DNA from: Molanna angustata
Taxonomy: Eukaryota; Arthropoda; Insecta; Trichoptera; Molannidae
Length of the DNA: 64,000 nucleotides
NCBI GenBank assembly: GCA_963576475.1
Contig: OY754981.1
Location: 17,605,570 to 17,669,569 of the forward strand
Direction of reading: 5' to 3'
Below the pieces are notes generated by a model that worked only from the letters and a program-made list of their open reading frames with translations, was not told where the DNA came from and did not search any database. The stretch's first letter is position 1, and the number at the start of each line of letters is the position of its first letter. Positions 44,801 to 56,400 of this stretch are shown here, piece by piece. The translations under genes and the position numbers were made by a program.

Positions 44801-46693
44801 ATCCAAACCAGGTGGGAAAATCTTATGTCAAATCTTCATAATTTAGCATTTTTAGATATACCTCGTTATCTTGGAAACATACAGAACTGTTATTTGGTTG
44901 GATTCTCAGACGCTTCAAATTTAGGTTATGCTGCCGTAGTATATTGTTGTTCAAATATTGATACTTCAAATCCAGAAGTGCGATTATTCGCACCTCTCAA
45001 AACGTTGTCGATACCTCGTCTTGAACTTTGCGCTTCGCACTTGTTATCAAAATTATTGTCATATACATATAATCATTATAAAGATGAAATACCTATTGAT
45101 AGGACATTCGCATTCACTGATTCATCTATTGTTTTAGCATGGATTAAAACACCATCATACTTGTTAAAAACTTTTGTCGCGAATCGAGTTTCACAAATCA
45201 GCGATAAAGTTCCAATTGATAGTTGGTATCATGTAAGATCATCAGATAATCCTGCAGATCTTGGGTCCAGGGGATTGTCACCCACATGCATTGTAGATTC
45301 GTTATTATGGTGGAATGGACCATCGTGGCTCTCAACCCCACTTGAGTATTGGCCAATTGCTAGTAACGTCAATATAAGCATGGAAGATCTTCCAGAAAGG
45401 AAATCACCAGATATTCCTACTGTTTTAGTCATTCAACAGAATATGGAAGACTTCAATATATTTTATAGATATTCATCGTTTACCAAATTGGTGAATGTTA
45501 CAGCATGGTGTTGTCGTTTCAGTCGGAATTGTCGATTATCATCTTGCAAGCGAAATGTTAATAAACATTTGAATCTCTGTGAAATTACAGCAGCACGTTC
45601 CGTATTAATCAAATACATTCAGTCTATTTGTTTTCGTGATGAAATAATTGCATTGAATCGCAGTGATAAATTAAAATCTTCAATACGGAACCTTGCACCG
45701 TTTTTGGATGATGTTGGTGTCATACGTGTAGGAGGTCGATTGCGACACTCCGATCTTACGGAAACTGCTAAACACCCAATCTTGTTGCCAAAGAATCATG
45801 TATTTACCAATTTACTGATAGATCATTATCATAAAATATATTTACACATTGGATCTAGAACACTGCAATCAGTACTCAGTCAACAATTTTGGATTGTATC
45901 TGCACGTAATACCATTCGAAAGAGATTGCGTAAATGTTTGACTTGCTTTAAAGCAAATCCACGTAAAATTCAACCTTTTATGGGTGATATTCCATCATCT
46001 CGATTTCGTGAAGGTCGTGCGTTTTTGAATGTCGGTATTGATTATGGAGGATATTTTCTTAGTAAAGAAAGCCGACAACGTGGTGCGAAGCAGCTGAAAA
46101 CATATTTATGTTTGTTTGTCTGTTTGTCGACTAAAGCTGTTCACCTTGAATTGGTTTCGGATTTAACAACGGAAGCCTTTCTAGCTGCTTTGGACCGTTT
46201 TGTTGCTAGAAGAGGAATTTGTGAAAATTTGTTTAGTGATTGTGGTACTAATTTTATCGGTGCCAATAAACATTTGGATGAACTTTGCAAATATTTACAT
46301 ACCAGAGAGTGCCATGATAATCTCACTCAGTTCATGTCAATTCGTAACATAAATTGGCATTTCAGTCCGCCTTCTGCCCCACATTTCAATGGGTTGATGG
46401 AGGCTGGAATAAAATCGGCAAAATCCGTATTAAGAAAGGTTGTTGGAGAGCAAGTTCTCACTTTTGAAGAATTATCAACAGTATTTTGTCGCATCGAAGC
46501 AATTTTGAACTCTAGACCTCTCTCGCCTCTTTCTACAGATCCAGCAGAGATTGATGTCTTGACTCCTGGACACTTCTTGATCGGCGCACCTCTTGTTGCA
46601 GTACCAGAACTAAATGCCAAGGATGTCCCAATGAATCGTTTATCTCGTTGGCAATTATTGCAACAAATGGCACAACATTTCTGGACCCGATGA
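41858..46693 (+). CDS. BEL/Pao Gag-Pol polyprotein, ends at an in-frame TGA
   Basis: 1611 codons from ATG 41858, the first ATG of the long frame. In order: Gag region with the DUF1759-like block (about 105-260); two zinc knuckles, CINCLQRGHRLNLC (345-358) and a C-x2-C variant (364-376); aspartic protease with DTAS at 436-439; reverse transcriptase with YLDD at 844-847; Pao-type RNase H (acidic FSDAS near 1017); integrase with a zinc-binding region around 1325-1365 and candidate catalytic D1395, D1461, E1515; then the C-terminal DUF5641-like region. That region is cut by TGA 46691-46693, after which the same frame stays open to TAG 46931-46933. No env-like frame. The product would make particles, copy RNA and integrate cDNA if active. 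Confidence 0.93.
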   Translation: MSAFIIYKLAKRELVALLNLSKCAIIGSAKDVKSFEIGFKELEEIKAKFVQAHIDIESESKDFDEKNHYVEYDSFMSMYKEIKYVYYDIFSESKIANQQKGGNSLKLPILEIPKFSGKATEWINFNNLFKSMIDENCSLGNVQKMQYLVSLLDIEPLRLVKHLPLSPENYSVTYRILIERYENKRLIADAHIDHILNFSFNKNKENLRAFVDILKENTFGLDSLGFPVKEWSFLLLNIVLRKLSIDIRTKFELTVEHNTVPTFNELLKFLENHCGILEVLPTSNSSLTKHRNQATKVFVTGISSEENHHCICCSSKTNHPIYHCSKFLSLAPKERFELIKQYRLCINCLQRGHRLNLCKSKSSCKQCNGKHNSLLHFIPKITQPSDPSSPATNQPEPFVTASCLRQRARMVELLSTATIIVQGQAGKAHCLRALLDTASQSNFISLKACKLLGLNTYSKNVSIQRIGMSNNTIHTGASFTFYSKFNNRMTYQIDALVLDKITHCLPSCEVQTSFLEYLNHSQLADEKFGIPGEIDVLLGASVFAKLLRPGLVEGPTDLPIGINTVLGIVIMGSIPVIPKSESIKSNDVTLCVSSLEHHLHQFWEIEDIPNQHYQSEDDKTCEEVFKSQTYCNPSGRFVVPLLLKNDSNTLGSSEQNALLRFHRLERTLKFKPELQRDYIAFMREYETLGHMRELSMSEHSLTKYLIPHHCIIKPLSSTTKLRVVFDASSHTTSNKSLNDVVFVGPKLQSDIIHLICSFRMFKIAFTSDICKMYRQILIREEDRPYQRILWRESPDEPLKQYELNTVTYGVASSPFLAIRTLNELAVREKHNFPRASKIILQNVYLDDILSGGKTVDDALSIRNELISLLKLGCFEVRKWASNSQDFLSDLPEDHREVPLSLNLGSDGGIKILGIYWNPNSDSFTYQITSPEMIATKRNILSCVARIFDPLGWISPVIFVAKCLLQELWKLGLQWDDPTPDNIQTRWENLMSNLHNLAFLDIPRYLGNIQNCYLVGFSDASNLGYAAVVYCCSNIDTSNPEVRLFAPLKTLSIPRLELCASHLLSKLLSYTYNHYKDEIPIDRTFAFTDSSIVLAWIKTPSYLLKTFVANRVSQISDKVPIDSWYHVRSSDNPADLGSRGLSPTCIVDSLLWWNGPSWLSTPLEYWPIASNVNISMEDLPERKSPDIPTVLVIQQNMEDFNIFYRYSSFTKLVNVTAWCCRFSRNCRLSSCKRNVNKHLNLCEITAARSVLIKYIQSICFRDEIIALNRSDKLKSSIRNLAPFLDDVGVIRVGGRLRHSDLTETAKHPILLPKNHVFTNLLIDHYHKIYLHIGSRTLQSVLSQQFWIVSARNTIRKRLRKCLTCFKANPRKIQPFMGDIPSSRFREGRAFLNVGIDYGGYFLSKESRQRGAKQLKTYLCLFVCLSTKAVHLELVSDLTTEAFLAALDRFVARRGICENLFSDCGTNFIGANKHLDELCKYLHTRECHDNLTQFMSIRNINWHFSPPSAPHFNGLMEAGIKSAKSVLRKVVGEQVLTFEELSTVFCRIEAILNSRPLSPLSTDPAEIDVLTPGHFLIGAPLVAVPELNAKDVPMNRLSRWQLLQQMAQHFWTR

Positions 46694-46933
46694 AGGCGTG
46701 AATATTTACATACATTACAAAATCGAGCAAAGTGGACAGATCAGTCACCCAACTTACAAGTTGGAGATCTAGTACTGATTGATGAAGCAAATACAAGGCC
46801 AATGCAGTGGCCAATGGGACGAATTATCAAATGTTTTCCCGGCCCAGACTCGGTGGTGAGGGTGGTGGACGTACAAACGTCCAAGAAGATTGTACGGCGA
46901 CCAGTCGTCAAACTTTTTAAGCTGCCCAATTAG
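46694..46933 (+). pseudogene. Pol C-terminal tail beyond the TGA
   Basis: In the same frame as the main ORF and open for 79 codons to TAG. It carries the QVGDLVLI and RPVVKLFKLP blocks typical of the BEL/Pao integrase tail. So the polyprotein is interrupted rather than complete at 46693. Whether the TGA is fixed, a private mutation or read through cannot be told from one copy. Confidence 0.85.
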
Positions 46934-47070
46934 TAGGCAACGATGACATAGTTAGTAAGTTAGTTGTAATTTGTTAATTATTCATGATAATTTTTGTGTT
47001 TAGTTTTACCAACATTTTTTTGTTTTTTTTTTTGTTCTTTTGTGACTTCTGGCCCAGGTTCTGAAATTAA

Positions 47071-47089
47071 TATTTCAGGAGCCGGGGTA
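47071..47089 (+). other. Polypurine tract candidate
   Basis: CAGGAGCCGGGGTA lies directly upstream of the 3' LTR TG. It is purine-rich and placed where plus-strand priming is expected. Confidence 0.5.
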
Positions 47090-47489
47090 TGTTGGGTCAT
47101 TTTGATAATACCTACCTACTATTGTGGGTGTAGGTGGTTTTTTTTTGTTACATATCTCATTCGATTTCAAACATCAGTGGGAGCAACATCAGTTGCCATA
47201 TTTTTTTCGCATTGTTACATCAGTAACCATTTATAATTTGTTTAAAAAAGTTCTCATTCATTTTGAACCATATTTGTATCATTAGAAATCTGTGATAGTG
47301 AATTTAGGTGTAAGTTCGCAAAAAGAAGCCTATCCTAATTTCTCTTCCAACTCCAATTCCCGAATTCCTTTCTCCAAGGCTTCGGTGGATTGGGATCTGC
47401 AAGAAGGGTAAGTGCTACCAAACTGTAGTTCTGATTTGTCCGTAGTGTTGATTCATTTATTTGCAATACAGTCCACCATTTAACATACA
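47090..47489 (+). repeat. 3' LTR of BEL/Pao element
   Basis: Same 400 bp as the 5' LTR apart from T-to-A at 47200. Followed at once by TTAAG, the target duplication, and then the right half of the LINE. Confidence 0.95.
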
Positions 47490-48499
47490 TTAAGAAAACC
47501 AAAATGATGATTTTTAGCCGTGATAGCCACCCAAATACAAATCTCCAACTTAAGGTTGTTAGTATCGAAAGGGTAAAACAATTTAAGTACTTGGGTAGTA
47601 TAATTACTGAGAATCTAGACCCTGACACTGAAGTAAAATGCAGAATAGAAGCGGCCCGATCGCCATTTTGGAAAATGAAAAATCTTCTCCTCAACGACAA
47701 TATCAACTTAAAGCTGAGACAAAGAATGGTCAAGTGTTATGTGTGGTCAGTTCTGCTTTATGATGTGGAGACGTGGACTCTCAAAGTTAATATTATAAAC
47801 TGCCTTGAAGCATTTGAAATGTGGATCCACTGCAGAATGCTTAGAATATCATGGACTGACATGGTCAGTAATACTGAAGTACTACGTAGAGCACCAAAAG
47901 AGAATTATTCAACCTTATCAACCAAAGAGGTGAAAAGTATGCCATCCTTCAGCTCGTCATGAAGGGGAAGATTGAGGGTCGTAGAGGGGTCGGAAGAAGG
48001 CTGCTTTCCTGGCTGCGAAACATCCGCAAATGGACCGGTATAAGAACTGTGGAAGAGCTGTTTCGCACTGCACAGGACAGGGAGGCTATCTCTATGGTGG
48101 TCGTCAACGTCGGGGAGACCTAATATGACACAAGAAGATGAATGTAAAAATCAATATTCATCACATTTCATAGAAGAAAGTGCATTGAGAAAGGATTCCT
48201 CATAAGTCAAAATTAGACCCAACAAAAACAGAATGTATGTAGATAACTTCACCACAACCAGCACCTTATTTGATTTACTCCTACTGACATCATCAGACAA
48301 ACACTCGACCATAAAATTCACAGATGACTAAAATAAAAACACTTATAAATGCATTTGATTCCTCTCTGCTTGATTACTGCAGCATTATATTATATGCTGA
48401 GACCCTCTCTCTGCTAACATATCGTAGCTCGGCGTTCAATAGAGCGAATGTAACAATAACAAGATTTCACAGGAGGCCGAATAAACTGAATAAAAAGAA

Positions 48500-48935
48500 T
48501 AAAGCGCCGAATGTATATTCACGATTTTGTTCCATATGGCGTTTTAGGAGTTTGGACAATATTTGTGGAATGTTTTGTTAGCAATTTCGCGTACATTCTG
48601 TACCGATATCTTAAAAAAAACTATTTCACTTAAATTGTCGAATTCGCGGTATTGAACGCCTAGCGACGATATGCTCCGGAAACTCGCGCTGAGTAGTAGT
48701 GAAAAGTAGGTTCTCGACAAATCCTCGAAGGCATTTTCTTTCAAATAGAGTTGTGAATACTTGGAATAAACTGCCCCAACATGTTTTGGATGCTGAAAAT
48801 GTGAATATTTTCAAGAATAGACTGGACTTTTTTTTGGACAAAGCAAAATAGTTACAACCAAATAAGAAAATTCGACAGTGAATATAGGCACATCAGCCTT
48901 GGCTGCCTGCCTATAAATAAATAATAATAATAATA
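48500..48935 (+). mobile_element. CR1/Jockey-type LINE 3' end
   Basis: Frame from about 48716 to TAG 48849-48851 reads RRHFLSNRVVNTWNKLPQHV and NVNIFKNRLDFFLDKAK, the classic ORF2 C-terminus (SNRVVNxWNxLP...FKxxLD). A short 3' UTR (CAGCCTTGGCTGCCTGCC) ends in (AAT)n. Upstream coding homology fades through frame breaks into 48324-48500. Confidence 0.8.
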
Positions 48936-49250
48936 ACTGCACGGACTGTATATAAGCTAAGATGCATTCAGCTGTTTATGGAGAGACAAATGCTTGGCGT
49001 AAGTCTAAGAAACTTACTAGATGAGGCCTACATCCAGCTGTGGGAATATGGCCAAAGAAAGGAAGGAATATATGTTGGATTGCCAAATTATCAGTTCAAT
49101 ATATTAAGGACAAAATTTAAAGAAGCCATAATGCCTCTTCTAAAGCATCACACCAGTTTAAGTGTCAAATTCATTTCGGGTCAACTGTGTCAAAAACACT
49201 CTGAAGGGCATCTTTACACAAAAAGAGATGAACAGATTCAACAATGAGCC
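48936..49250 (+). mobile_element. Probable LINE fragment with unidentified continuation
   Basis: The 89-codon frame 48978-49247 opens MERQMLGVSLRN, which matches the 'RxMLGVSLRD' motif of RTE-like reverse transcriptases. The rest (EYGQRKEGIYVGLPNYQFNI, then CQKHSEGH) has no recognised match and may be a chimeric join. Confidence 0.45.
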
Positions 49251-49334
49251 CAGTGCAAGTAATCCTTTAAATTAGAATATATTATTAATTACCCCCAAGT
49301 ACTCAAAGCAAGACCATCCTCTTTAAAAATACCT

Positions 49335-49570
49335 GTTTTGTAGTGAGCCACGCCACGGAATGAAGCTACCGTCACCTTTGGAAGGATCCCATTACCATTA
49401 AATGGAGCTATGTCTTAGTATACAAAAATCTCGTGTCACGATTTTCATATTCGCTAATCTCCGTAACCGCCCAACCGATCTCAATGAAAGTTTCTAAATT
49501 TGTATGATCGGTTACGGATTAAAAGATAGGATAGTTTTGAACCAGATATGTGACGCTGTTATCGAGATGT
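49335..49570 (+). repeat. Dispersed repeat (Helitron-like style, unproven)
   Basis: GTCTTAGTATACAAAAATCT, CGTGTCACGATTTTCATATT and CCAACCGATCTCAATGAAAG resemble a repeat block common in insect genomes. I see no termini, so the class is left open. Confidence 0.35.
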
Positions 49571-52500
49571 AAAAAAGATATTTTTTTATTTCTCATCTAA
49601 AAATATATATAACCACAAATAACAAAAAAATGTATTAATATCACAGTGTATTATAATGAGTGCATTATAATACCATTATGATACACATAACATTTGATAC
49701 ATCATACAGACATGTATAAAAGTACAAAATTGTGTAATTTATATGTAGGTATCTATGTTTATATCATAACATACATTCAAGTTTGCTACCAATAGACCCT
49801 TATATAATGTGCTCAGAATTTGTTTACAACTATCATTTTTAATACAATAACGAAAATTATAATATGTATAATAATTTTATCAGAGTTTCAATATCATTAA
49901 TTTAATAATATACTGGTTGGAAAATGGGTAAGTACTTACATAACTATAGAATACTCTTGTCACTGACCAGTGGGACTGATTCTATAAACTATAGTTATAT
50001 TGCTGTTTGGAGTGAGTAAATGTCTTAACATACTCCAAACAATAATATGAAATTGGTTGAAATTATATTATTTTTCTTTTGAGATCTGTTTTGCTTAAAA
50101 AACTCTGTCCAGTGAATGGATAATGCAACGCTCAATTCAGTGAATGGATTTTTGTTGAGTTCTTAATCTAGCGAGCTAGCTTCTCAGCCACAGGCCCATT
50201 TGTATTAGTTATATTTCTTAAAATATTAATTGTAAAAAATAATCATAAGTTTCATTACAATATTTAAAAAAAATAACAATGCATATAATATGAACGGTCC
50301 ACTGCAATAATGATCAATGTCCTCTGATTATTGTTTCGAGATAATTGATTTAGAATGTTTTAATCGGTGAAAGAAAACTCAGATTTAAAAATAAGTAAAA
50401 TGTTTACTTGCTTTCTTGAAATACATATTTACTAGCATTATTATTATGGCATACGATCAAAAAATTACTTTTTCAATACTTACTAAAAAATATTTTACAT
50501 TCGTGTCTCAATAAATGACGACTTAAACGACCATATTCCTAACAGCATCCCGAACAATAACGATGATTGTCCAAATAAGTGATTTAACTCTGACATTTTA
50601 AGTTCATTATAATGTTGTGTTTGACCTACAATATCAAGAACTGCAAATCATTATAATTGATATAGGTAACCTAATTGCAGAGTCATGTCATTTCCCAAAA
50701 CATCATTGTATGTTTTATGTATTTTTTTCAACACTTTCTGCCATAATAAATGATTAATGCTTAGATTATATTATATGATACAGATAGCTAGTCAGCGCAA
50801 TGAAAGTATGACAACAAAAACTAAGAACAATGTTCTGAGTTTAACTCGCCTGGCCGTATACGTACACCTACCGATACGTCCACCTACCTATCTACCGCCT
50901 CACACACACATGTAAAAAAACTTTTCATACATTTGAATTCGAAATTTGTACTACACGCGGCTTCTGTACCTTATAATTCTATGGATTAATGACACAATTC
51001 TAAACATGCTACCTAACAAATAAAACAGATCCAAACAGACCTTAATTGTTATTGTTGTGTAAGCATGTGACATTTAGCATTGTATCTGTGTACCCGATTT
51101 TAAAAACAAATTTATCTTGCGACTATATGCGATATAAGTGTTTATGATAGATCCTAGTGATGCATTGTTTATTAAGTGTTTAATTGGTTTATTTAGTTTA
51201 AATTTGAGAAATTTTGGACATTCATCATTATTGCAGTGGACCCTTCATATTCAGCAAATAATTTTTTAAACAATTTTAAATTAAATATAAAATTTCATAT
51301 TTAATTTGAACAAACCAGTTTCCAAATATACATTCACATATAAATTATATAAATATTGCATTTTATTTCATATTCAATTATATTATTAATACAAATATCT
51401 TAAGTTATTTTAATTAATAGTTAGAAATCATAAATTTAGTTAAAGCAATACATATTATGTTGGTATGAATTATTTAAAATAAAATCAAAAAAATATTAAT
51501 AATCAGTGATTTAATTAAAATAAAATCATCACATATACATACAATATAGAAATTATATTCTATACCCAACTGCTTTAATTAACTGAATAAGTAATAATAA
51601 ATATAATGTATATAAAAATAACATTTAACAAAAATACAAATATACTAAAAGTTTGATTTATTGGTGACACAATGTTTTTTTTTCAACAGACCCTTCATAT
51701 GTTTTTTTTCAACAAACCCTTCATATGGTGACACAATGTTTTTTTTCAACAAACCTAATACAACAAAAAAGGAGAAAACTTAATTTTTCAATCAGGCAAC
51801 AATTGAGATGAGGTGATAGTCCAATCTACGTGAATCCATAGATAAAAGAAAAGAAAAAATATACATAAAAAAAAATTGTGAGGATGGAAATGATTGAAGG
51901 TATGTATGAATATTGGTGGAACTTAGATTTTAAAGAGCAGAGGAACGACTTTTGATTACAAATGAAAAAAAATATGAATTATATATTTTAACAAAGTATA
52001 AATATATCTATTTTTAATGGATCAAATGACATGAATTAAAAAAAATTAAACATCATAATTATATGTAGGTACACATTCTCCATGTTATGACAAAAATGTA
52101 ACTAAAGAGAAACTCCCAAATCTGAACAAAATAAAACTTTAAAAATAGTAAGTAGGTATAATCAAAATGAAAATTTCATATTACGGAAAAGTACTTAGTT
52201 AATAGTAATATATAAAAGATAACAGGTAAATTTCACAAACGAATCATATTTTTCTTGCATAAGCTAAAGATATTAACAGAATTAGTTTTAATATAAGATC
52301 AATCAGTATTGACACAGCGCTAAAAAATCATTATTGTTATTATCACAAATGATGCCAACTATAAGCAAATACAGGAATGCACAGTTAAATTTCCATACAT
52401 TTATAATGTCTGATCTAAATTATGTTTAAATTACATCTAAAAGTATACAACAGGCATAATAAAAACTATTCTTAATTGATTATTAATAATAATGTAATAA

Positions 52501-52750
52501 AATGAAAGAGAGAAGTTGCAATGTCAAAATAAACTCTGAAGTAATCAGAGAGTAAATTACTTAACATAACCATAAATAAGAAAACAGATTCATATTCTCA
52601 GATTACTTAATTATTCAACAAAATCCAAACACAACTAATTGCAATTATAAAACATTACAAATACCTACATTGGAAAAATGTGAATTAATGACTTCCAACA
52701 AACATATGGTGAAACAAAAAAAAATTTAAAACCTCTTTAAAAAAGTATCA
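49571..52750. other. AT-rich intergenic DNA
   Basis: No gene found in 3.2 kb. A small local duplication (ACACAATGTTTTTTTTCAAC) occurs at 51667-51760. This spacer separates the LINE debris from the Nischarin 3' end. Confidence 0.45.
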
Positions 52751-52754
52751 TATA

Positions 52755-52768
52755 TTTATTGATTTATT
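52755..52768 (-). terminator. Nischarin-like polyadenylation signals
   Basis: Two TTTATT words (AATAAA on the minus strand), 92-105 bp beyond the stop at 52860-52862. Confidence 0.55.
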
Positions 52769-52859
52769 AAAATAAATATCTTCTCATATATCACAGATTA
52801 AAATGGTTATATTAGATTTACATACAAAAATATCTATGTATCAATTTTCAAGTTCAATT

Positions 52860-53468
52860 TTAAAGACCGCTTCCACCTTGAGCTGTGATGGTGGCAAATG
52901 CATAGTCATTTGTGTGTAAAAAGTTTGGCGTTTTTCCTTCCTTGACAATCCTCAAAGCTTGAAGAACTCTAGCCGTGTCCAATTCTTTTTCAGAAGCCTT
53001 TTCACTGTCTAAACAAATGTCCTGCATTCTCAGGTTAAATTGTTCCAAAACCTTAACCCTGTAGTCGACAACGGAGGCAACAGGATTGGCAGTCATCCTC
53101 AAATTTTCCAAACAGGGTAGTTTACAGATATGCTGTACCTCTTCCACGTCCGTTATTTGATTGCAACTAAGGTCCAAAGTCTCCAACGAATACAGTTTGC
53201 CAAATCCTGAGAGCGACGTTATCGTATTTTGAGCCAAATTTATAGATATAACTTTACCAAGCTTGGAATGCCAATCCTCACAAACGGTAAACAAATTTTC
53301 ACTCAAATTCAAATAGGACAAGTAAGGTAAACTGGACAAGTTTGTTATTTCGCTGATTTTATTTTTACTCATTACGAGTTTCTGCAGTTTTGGAAGCAGT
53401 TTGATGCTCGAATCAATCTCAACAATTTCGTTTGCACTTAGGTTCATTTCAACCAGCTTTTTCCATAC
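52860..53468 (-). CDS. NISCH: Nischarin-like terminal exon with LRRs
   Basis: Acceptor GCATTTTTAG, phase 0, open to TAA 52862-52860. The exon begins VWKKLVEMNLSANEIVEI, holds about five LRRs and ends NDYAFATITAQGGSGL. Because the internal ATG (53447) lies inside an LRR, this is an internal/terminal exon and not a separate short gene. Confidence 0.93.
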   Translation of the reverse strand, partial: VWKKLVEMNLSANEIVEIDSSIKLLPKLQKLVMSKNKISEITNLSSLPYLSYLNLSENLFTVCEDWHSKLGKVISINLAQNTITSLSGFGKLYSLETLDLSCNQITDVEEVQHICKLPCLENLRMTANPVASVVDYRVKVLEQFNLRMQDICLDSEKASEKELDTARVLQALRIVKEGKTPNFLHTNDYAFATITAQGGSGL

Positions 53469-56400
53469 CTAAAAATGCATTAAATATAAATATTACAAAA
53501 GATTTTTATTTATTAATTCTCGGGCAACTAACAGGTACTATGTCAAATATTAATTTAACACGCACCCAATAACAAGTTGACACATTCTGGAGACTTACAA
53601 TATTAATCGTCTCACAGATCCAGACTGAAAAAACAATTAAAAATGTGTCTCCGCCGGGAATCGAACCCGGGACGTTTGGATCAGCAGTCAGATACCCAAC
53701 CAACTGAGCCACGAATGCGGAAGATACAAATAATAATAACTACTTTTGAATTGTGTATCAGAAAGTATTAAGTTACGGACAAAAAAAGAATTATAAAACT
53801 TGAGGGCTTAGAAAACATGTATAATTTTTAACAGATTTATAATATCATATTCATTTTTTCAAACAACCTACATGCCATTAAAATAAATACACTACAACAT
53901 ACATTCCCTAAAAAGAACAAAGGTTCAAGTTATAGGTAAATCAAATGAGTCGAAGCAGGATTCGAACACGGGTCCATTGGATTGGTAGTCCAGTACACTA
54001 CCATTCAACCACAGACACATTCTATAAAATTGAGTATCATTATCATAATTGATACATTGGATTGGTAGTCCAGTACACTACCATTCAACCACAGACACAT
54101 TCTATAAAATTGAGTATCATTATCATAATTGATACATTGGATTGGTAGTCCAGTACACTACCATTCAACCACAGACACATTCTATAAAATTGAATATCAT
54201 TATCATAACACGGGTCAATTGGATTGGTAGTCCAGTACACTACCATTCAACCACAGACACATTCTATAAAATTGAGTATCATTATCATAATTGATACATT
54301 GGATTGGTAGTCCAGTACACTACCATTCAACCACAGACACATTCTATAAAATTGAATAACATTATCATAACACGGGTCCATTGGATTGGTAGTCCAGTAC
54401 ACTACCATTCAACCACAGACACATTCTATAAAATTGAGTATCATTATCATAATTGATACATTGGATTGGTAGTCCAGTACACTACCATTCAACCACAGAC
54501 ACATTCTATAAAATTGAGTATCATTATCATAACACGGGTCCATTGGATTGGTAGTCCAGTACACTACCATTCAACCACAGACACATTCTATAAAATTGAG
54601 TATCATTATCATAATTGATACATTGGATTGGTAGTCCAGTACACTACCATTCAACCACAGACACATTCTATAAAATTGAGTATCATTATCATAACACGGG
54701 TCCATTGGATTGGTAGTCCAGTACACTACCATTCAACCACAGACACATTCTATAAAATTGAGTATCATTATCATAATTGATACATTGGATTGGTAGTCCA
54801 GTACACTACCATTCAACCGCAGACACATTCTATAAAATTGAGTATCATTATCATAATTGATACATTGGATTGGTAGTCCAGTACACTACCATTCAACCAC
54901 AGACACATTCTATAAAATTGAATATCATTATCATAACACGGGTCCATTGGATTGGTAGTCCAGTACACTACCATTCAACCACAGACACATTCTATAAAAT
55001 TGAGTATCATTATCATAATTGATACATTGGATTGGTAGTCCAGTACACTACCATTCAACCACAGACACATTCTATAAAATTGAGTATCATTATCATAATT
55101 GATACATTGGATTGGTAGTCCAGTACACTACCATTCAACCGCAGACACATTCTATAAAATTGAGTATCATTATCATAATTGATACATTGGATTGGTAGTC
55201 CAGTACACTACCATTCAACCACAGACACATTCTATAAAATTGAGTATCATTATCATAATTGATACATTGGATTGGTAGTCCAGTACACTACCATTCAACC
55301 ACAGACACATTCTATAAAATTGAGTATCATTATCATAATTGATACATTGGATTGGTAGTCCAGTACACTACCATTCAACTGCAGACACATTCTATAAAAT
55401 TGAGTATCATTATCATAATTGATACATTGGATTGGTAGTCCAGTACACTACCATTCAACCGCAGACACATTCTATAAAATTGAGTATCATTATCATAATT
55501 GATACATTGGATTGGTAGTCCAGTACACTACCATTCAACCACAGACACATTCTATAAAATTGAATATCATTATCATAACACGGGTCCATTGGATTGGTAG
55601 TCCAGTACACTACCATTCAACCACAGACACATTCTATAAAATTGAGTATCATTATCATAACACGGGTCCATTGGATTGGTAGTCCAGTACACTACCATTC
55701 AACCACAGACACATTCTATAAAATTGAATATCATTATCATAACACGGGTCCATTGGATTGGTAGTCCAGTACACTACCATTCAACCACAGACACATTCTA
55801 TAAAATTGAGTATCATTATCATAATTGATACATTGGATTGGTAGTCCAGTACACTACCATTCAACCGCAGACACATTCTATAAAATTGAGTATCATTATC
55901 ATAATTGATACATTGGATTGGTAGTCCAGTACACTACCATTCAACCGCAGACACATTCTATAAAATTGAGTATCATTATCATAATTGATACATTGGATTG
56001 GTAGTCCAGTACACTACCATTCAACCACAGACACATTCTATAAAATTGAGTATCATTATCATAATTGATACATTGGATTGGTAGTCCAGTACACTACCAT
56101 TCAACCACAGACACATTCTATAAAATTGAGTATCATTATCATAATTGATACATTGGATTGGTAGTCCAGTACACTACCATTCAACTGCAGACACATTCTA
56201 TAAAATTGAGTATCATTATCATAATTGATACATTGGATTGGTAGTCCAGTACACTACCATTCAACCACAGACACATTCTATAAAATTGAATATCATTATC
56301 ATAACACGGGTCCATTGGATTGGTAGTCCAGTACACTACCATTCAACCACAGACACATTCTATAAAATTGAGTATCATTATCATAACACGGGTCCATTGG

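Larger units (their letters stand above)
41122..47489 (+). mobile_element. BEL/Pao LTR retrotransposon, near-intact
   Basis: Two 400-bp LTRs (41122-41521, 47090-47489) begin TG and end CA and differ at one base (T at 41232, A at 47200). They are bounded by the 5-bp direct repeat TTAAG (41117-41121, 47490-47494). A single Gag-Pol frame fills the centre. Few LTR differences mean a recent insertion. The only clear coding lesion is an in-frame TGA at 46691-46693. It lies inside an RTE-like LINE. Confidence 0.95.
40311..48123 (+). pseudogene. RTE-like LINE reverse transcriptase, split by hAT MITE and BEL element
   Basis: Coding pieces at 40311-40396, 40808-41121 and 47495-48123 join in sense across the two insertions (KAFDRVKYTDLIKMLLKCG; GIPIQRGVQQGCVLSPTLFN; VKQFKYLGSIITENLDPDTE; RTAQDREAISMVVVNVGET, stop at 48121-48123). 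The order is RT palm through C-terminus of an RTE-type LINE; the endonuclease is missing. The catalytic motif reads YANDT where the family has YADD, and a one-base A insertion breaks the frame near 41075. The GKIEGRRGVGRRLLSWLRN block near the end is typical. The copy was already dead or decaying when invaded. Confidence 0.8.

Noticed and set aside
46994..47236. 80-codon frame downstream of BEL pol as an env gene
   Set aside because: It runs through the polypurine tract into the 3' LTR, and the same peptide is encoded by the 5' LTR (41170-41268).
51660..51760. Short T-rich duplications as a regulatory element
   Set aside because: Simple local slippage of a T8-containing segment; nothing beyond repetition supports a function.
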